From NCBI RefSeq assembly GCF_000226115.1, contig NC_016457.1, forward strand, positions 6,634,001 through 6,698,000: a DNA stretch of 64,000 bases, in the 5' to 3' direction. Of the stretch, positions 63,914-64,000 are shown in pieces. A program made the position numbers and the translations under genes. Every line of letters begins with the position of its first letter. Within the stretch, counting starts at the first letter, position 1. The notes below the pieces were generated by a model. The model saw only the letters and a program-made list of their open reading frames with translations. It searched no databases and was not told where the DNA came from. The DNA comes from Thermothielavioides terrestris NRRL 8126 (lineage: Eukaryota; Ascomycota; Sordariomycetes; Sordariales; Chaetomiaceae).

Positions 63914-64000
63914 ATGGACCCGGGCCAAATGGAACTCGTCGTCGATGGAGTCAGGATCGATGAGCCAAACGGACACGCGATCCCGGTGAGCGCAGCAGCG
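63914..64000 (+). CDS. 5' end of a gene cut by the window edge
   Basis: ATG at 63914 in a good fungal context (ACCATGG) opens a frame MDPGQMELVVDGVRIDEP that runs to a GTGAGC at 63986, a plausible intron donor, or to the window end. Too little is present to assign a family. Confidence 0.35.
   Translation, partial: MDPGQMELVVDGVRIDEPNGHAIPVSAAA

Overview
The window reads as nuclear DNA of a filamentous ascomycete, most likely a Sordariomycete and probably a Sordariales member. The coding parts are GC-rich. Nearly every gene is split by short (about 55-130 nt) GT-AG introns. The families present (Pth11-like rhodopsin-domain receptor, AA9 LPMO, Zn2Cys6 regulator, CBM18/Thr-rich wall protein, DUG2, TIM17) are typical of such fungi. 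A 6 kb Copia element has been converted to AT-rich sequence in the way repeat-induced point mutation (RIP) does. Exon coordinates were derived by hand from reading frame continuity, splice signals and recognised protein motifs.

Layout. 1-5.4 kb: 3'-truncated MscS-type channel (-) and a conserved C-terminally membrane-anchored protein (-). 8.2-9.3 kb: secreted alpha-carbonic anhydrase (+). 10.6-13.2 kb: two small Cys-rich proteins of unknown function sharing an N-terminal Cys pattern (+,+). 14.1-16.1 kb: degenerate zinc-finger protein (+). 16.8-17.8 kb: decayed AA9 LPMO gene (+). 18.5-20.6 kb: secreted GMC oxidoreductase (-). 22.0-23.4 kb: seven-helix rhodopsin-domain protein (+). 25.2-27.5 kb: polytopic membrane protein with a repetitive tail (-). 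28.8-29.6 kb: GH25 lysozyme (-). 31.3-33.1 kb: DHA1-type MFS transporter (-). 33.75-39.79 kb: complete but dead Copia LTR retrotransposon on the minus strand. 39.9-42.4 kb: eight-exon Zn2Cys6 regulator starting about 80 bp from the Copia insertion. 42.8-44.4 kb: frameshifted APH-family kinase (-) and a sugar-transporter relic (+). 44.6-46.3 kb: cytochrome P450 (-), divergent from an NmrA-like reductase (+, 47.3-48.3 kb). 48.4-50.2 kb: phytase-like secreted protein (-). 50.7-51.8 kb: probable solo LTR of the Copia family carrying a 34-bp-TIR MITE. 52.9-54.3 kb: CBM18 plus Thr-rich wall protein (+). 55.0-57.7 kb: DUG2 glutathione-degrading peptidase (-). 59.6-60.3 kb: TIM17 (+). 60.6-62.1 kb: threonine-type aspartase (-). 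63.9 kb: start of a further gene cut by the window edge.

Functionally this is an ordinary fungal mix rather than one pathway. Housekeeping genes (TIM17, DUG2) sit among secreted enzymes, transporters, a P450/reductase pair and a pathway-type regulator. The accessory third (33-52 kb) is where transposons and broken genes concentrate. No convincing biosynthetic gene cluster backbone, CRISPR, rRNA or intact tRNA gene was seen. The most distinctive observations are the Copia element with an almost unmutated pair of LTRs around a heavily mutated interior, the nested MITE, two probable GC-AG introns, a 65-T tract in an intron of the regulator, and the pair of uncharacterised Cys-rich proteins.
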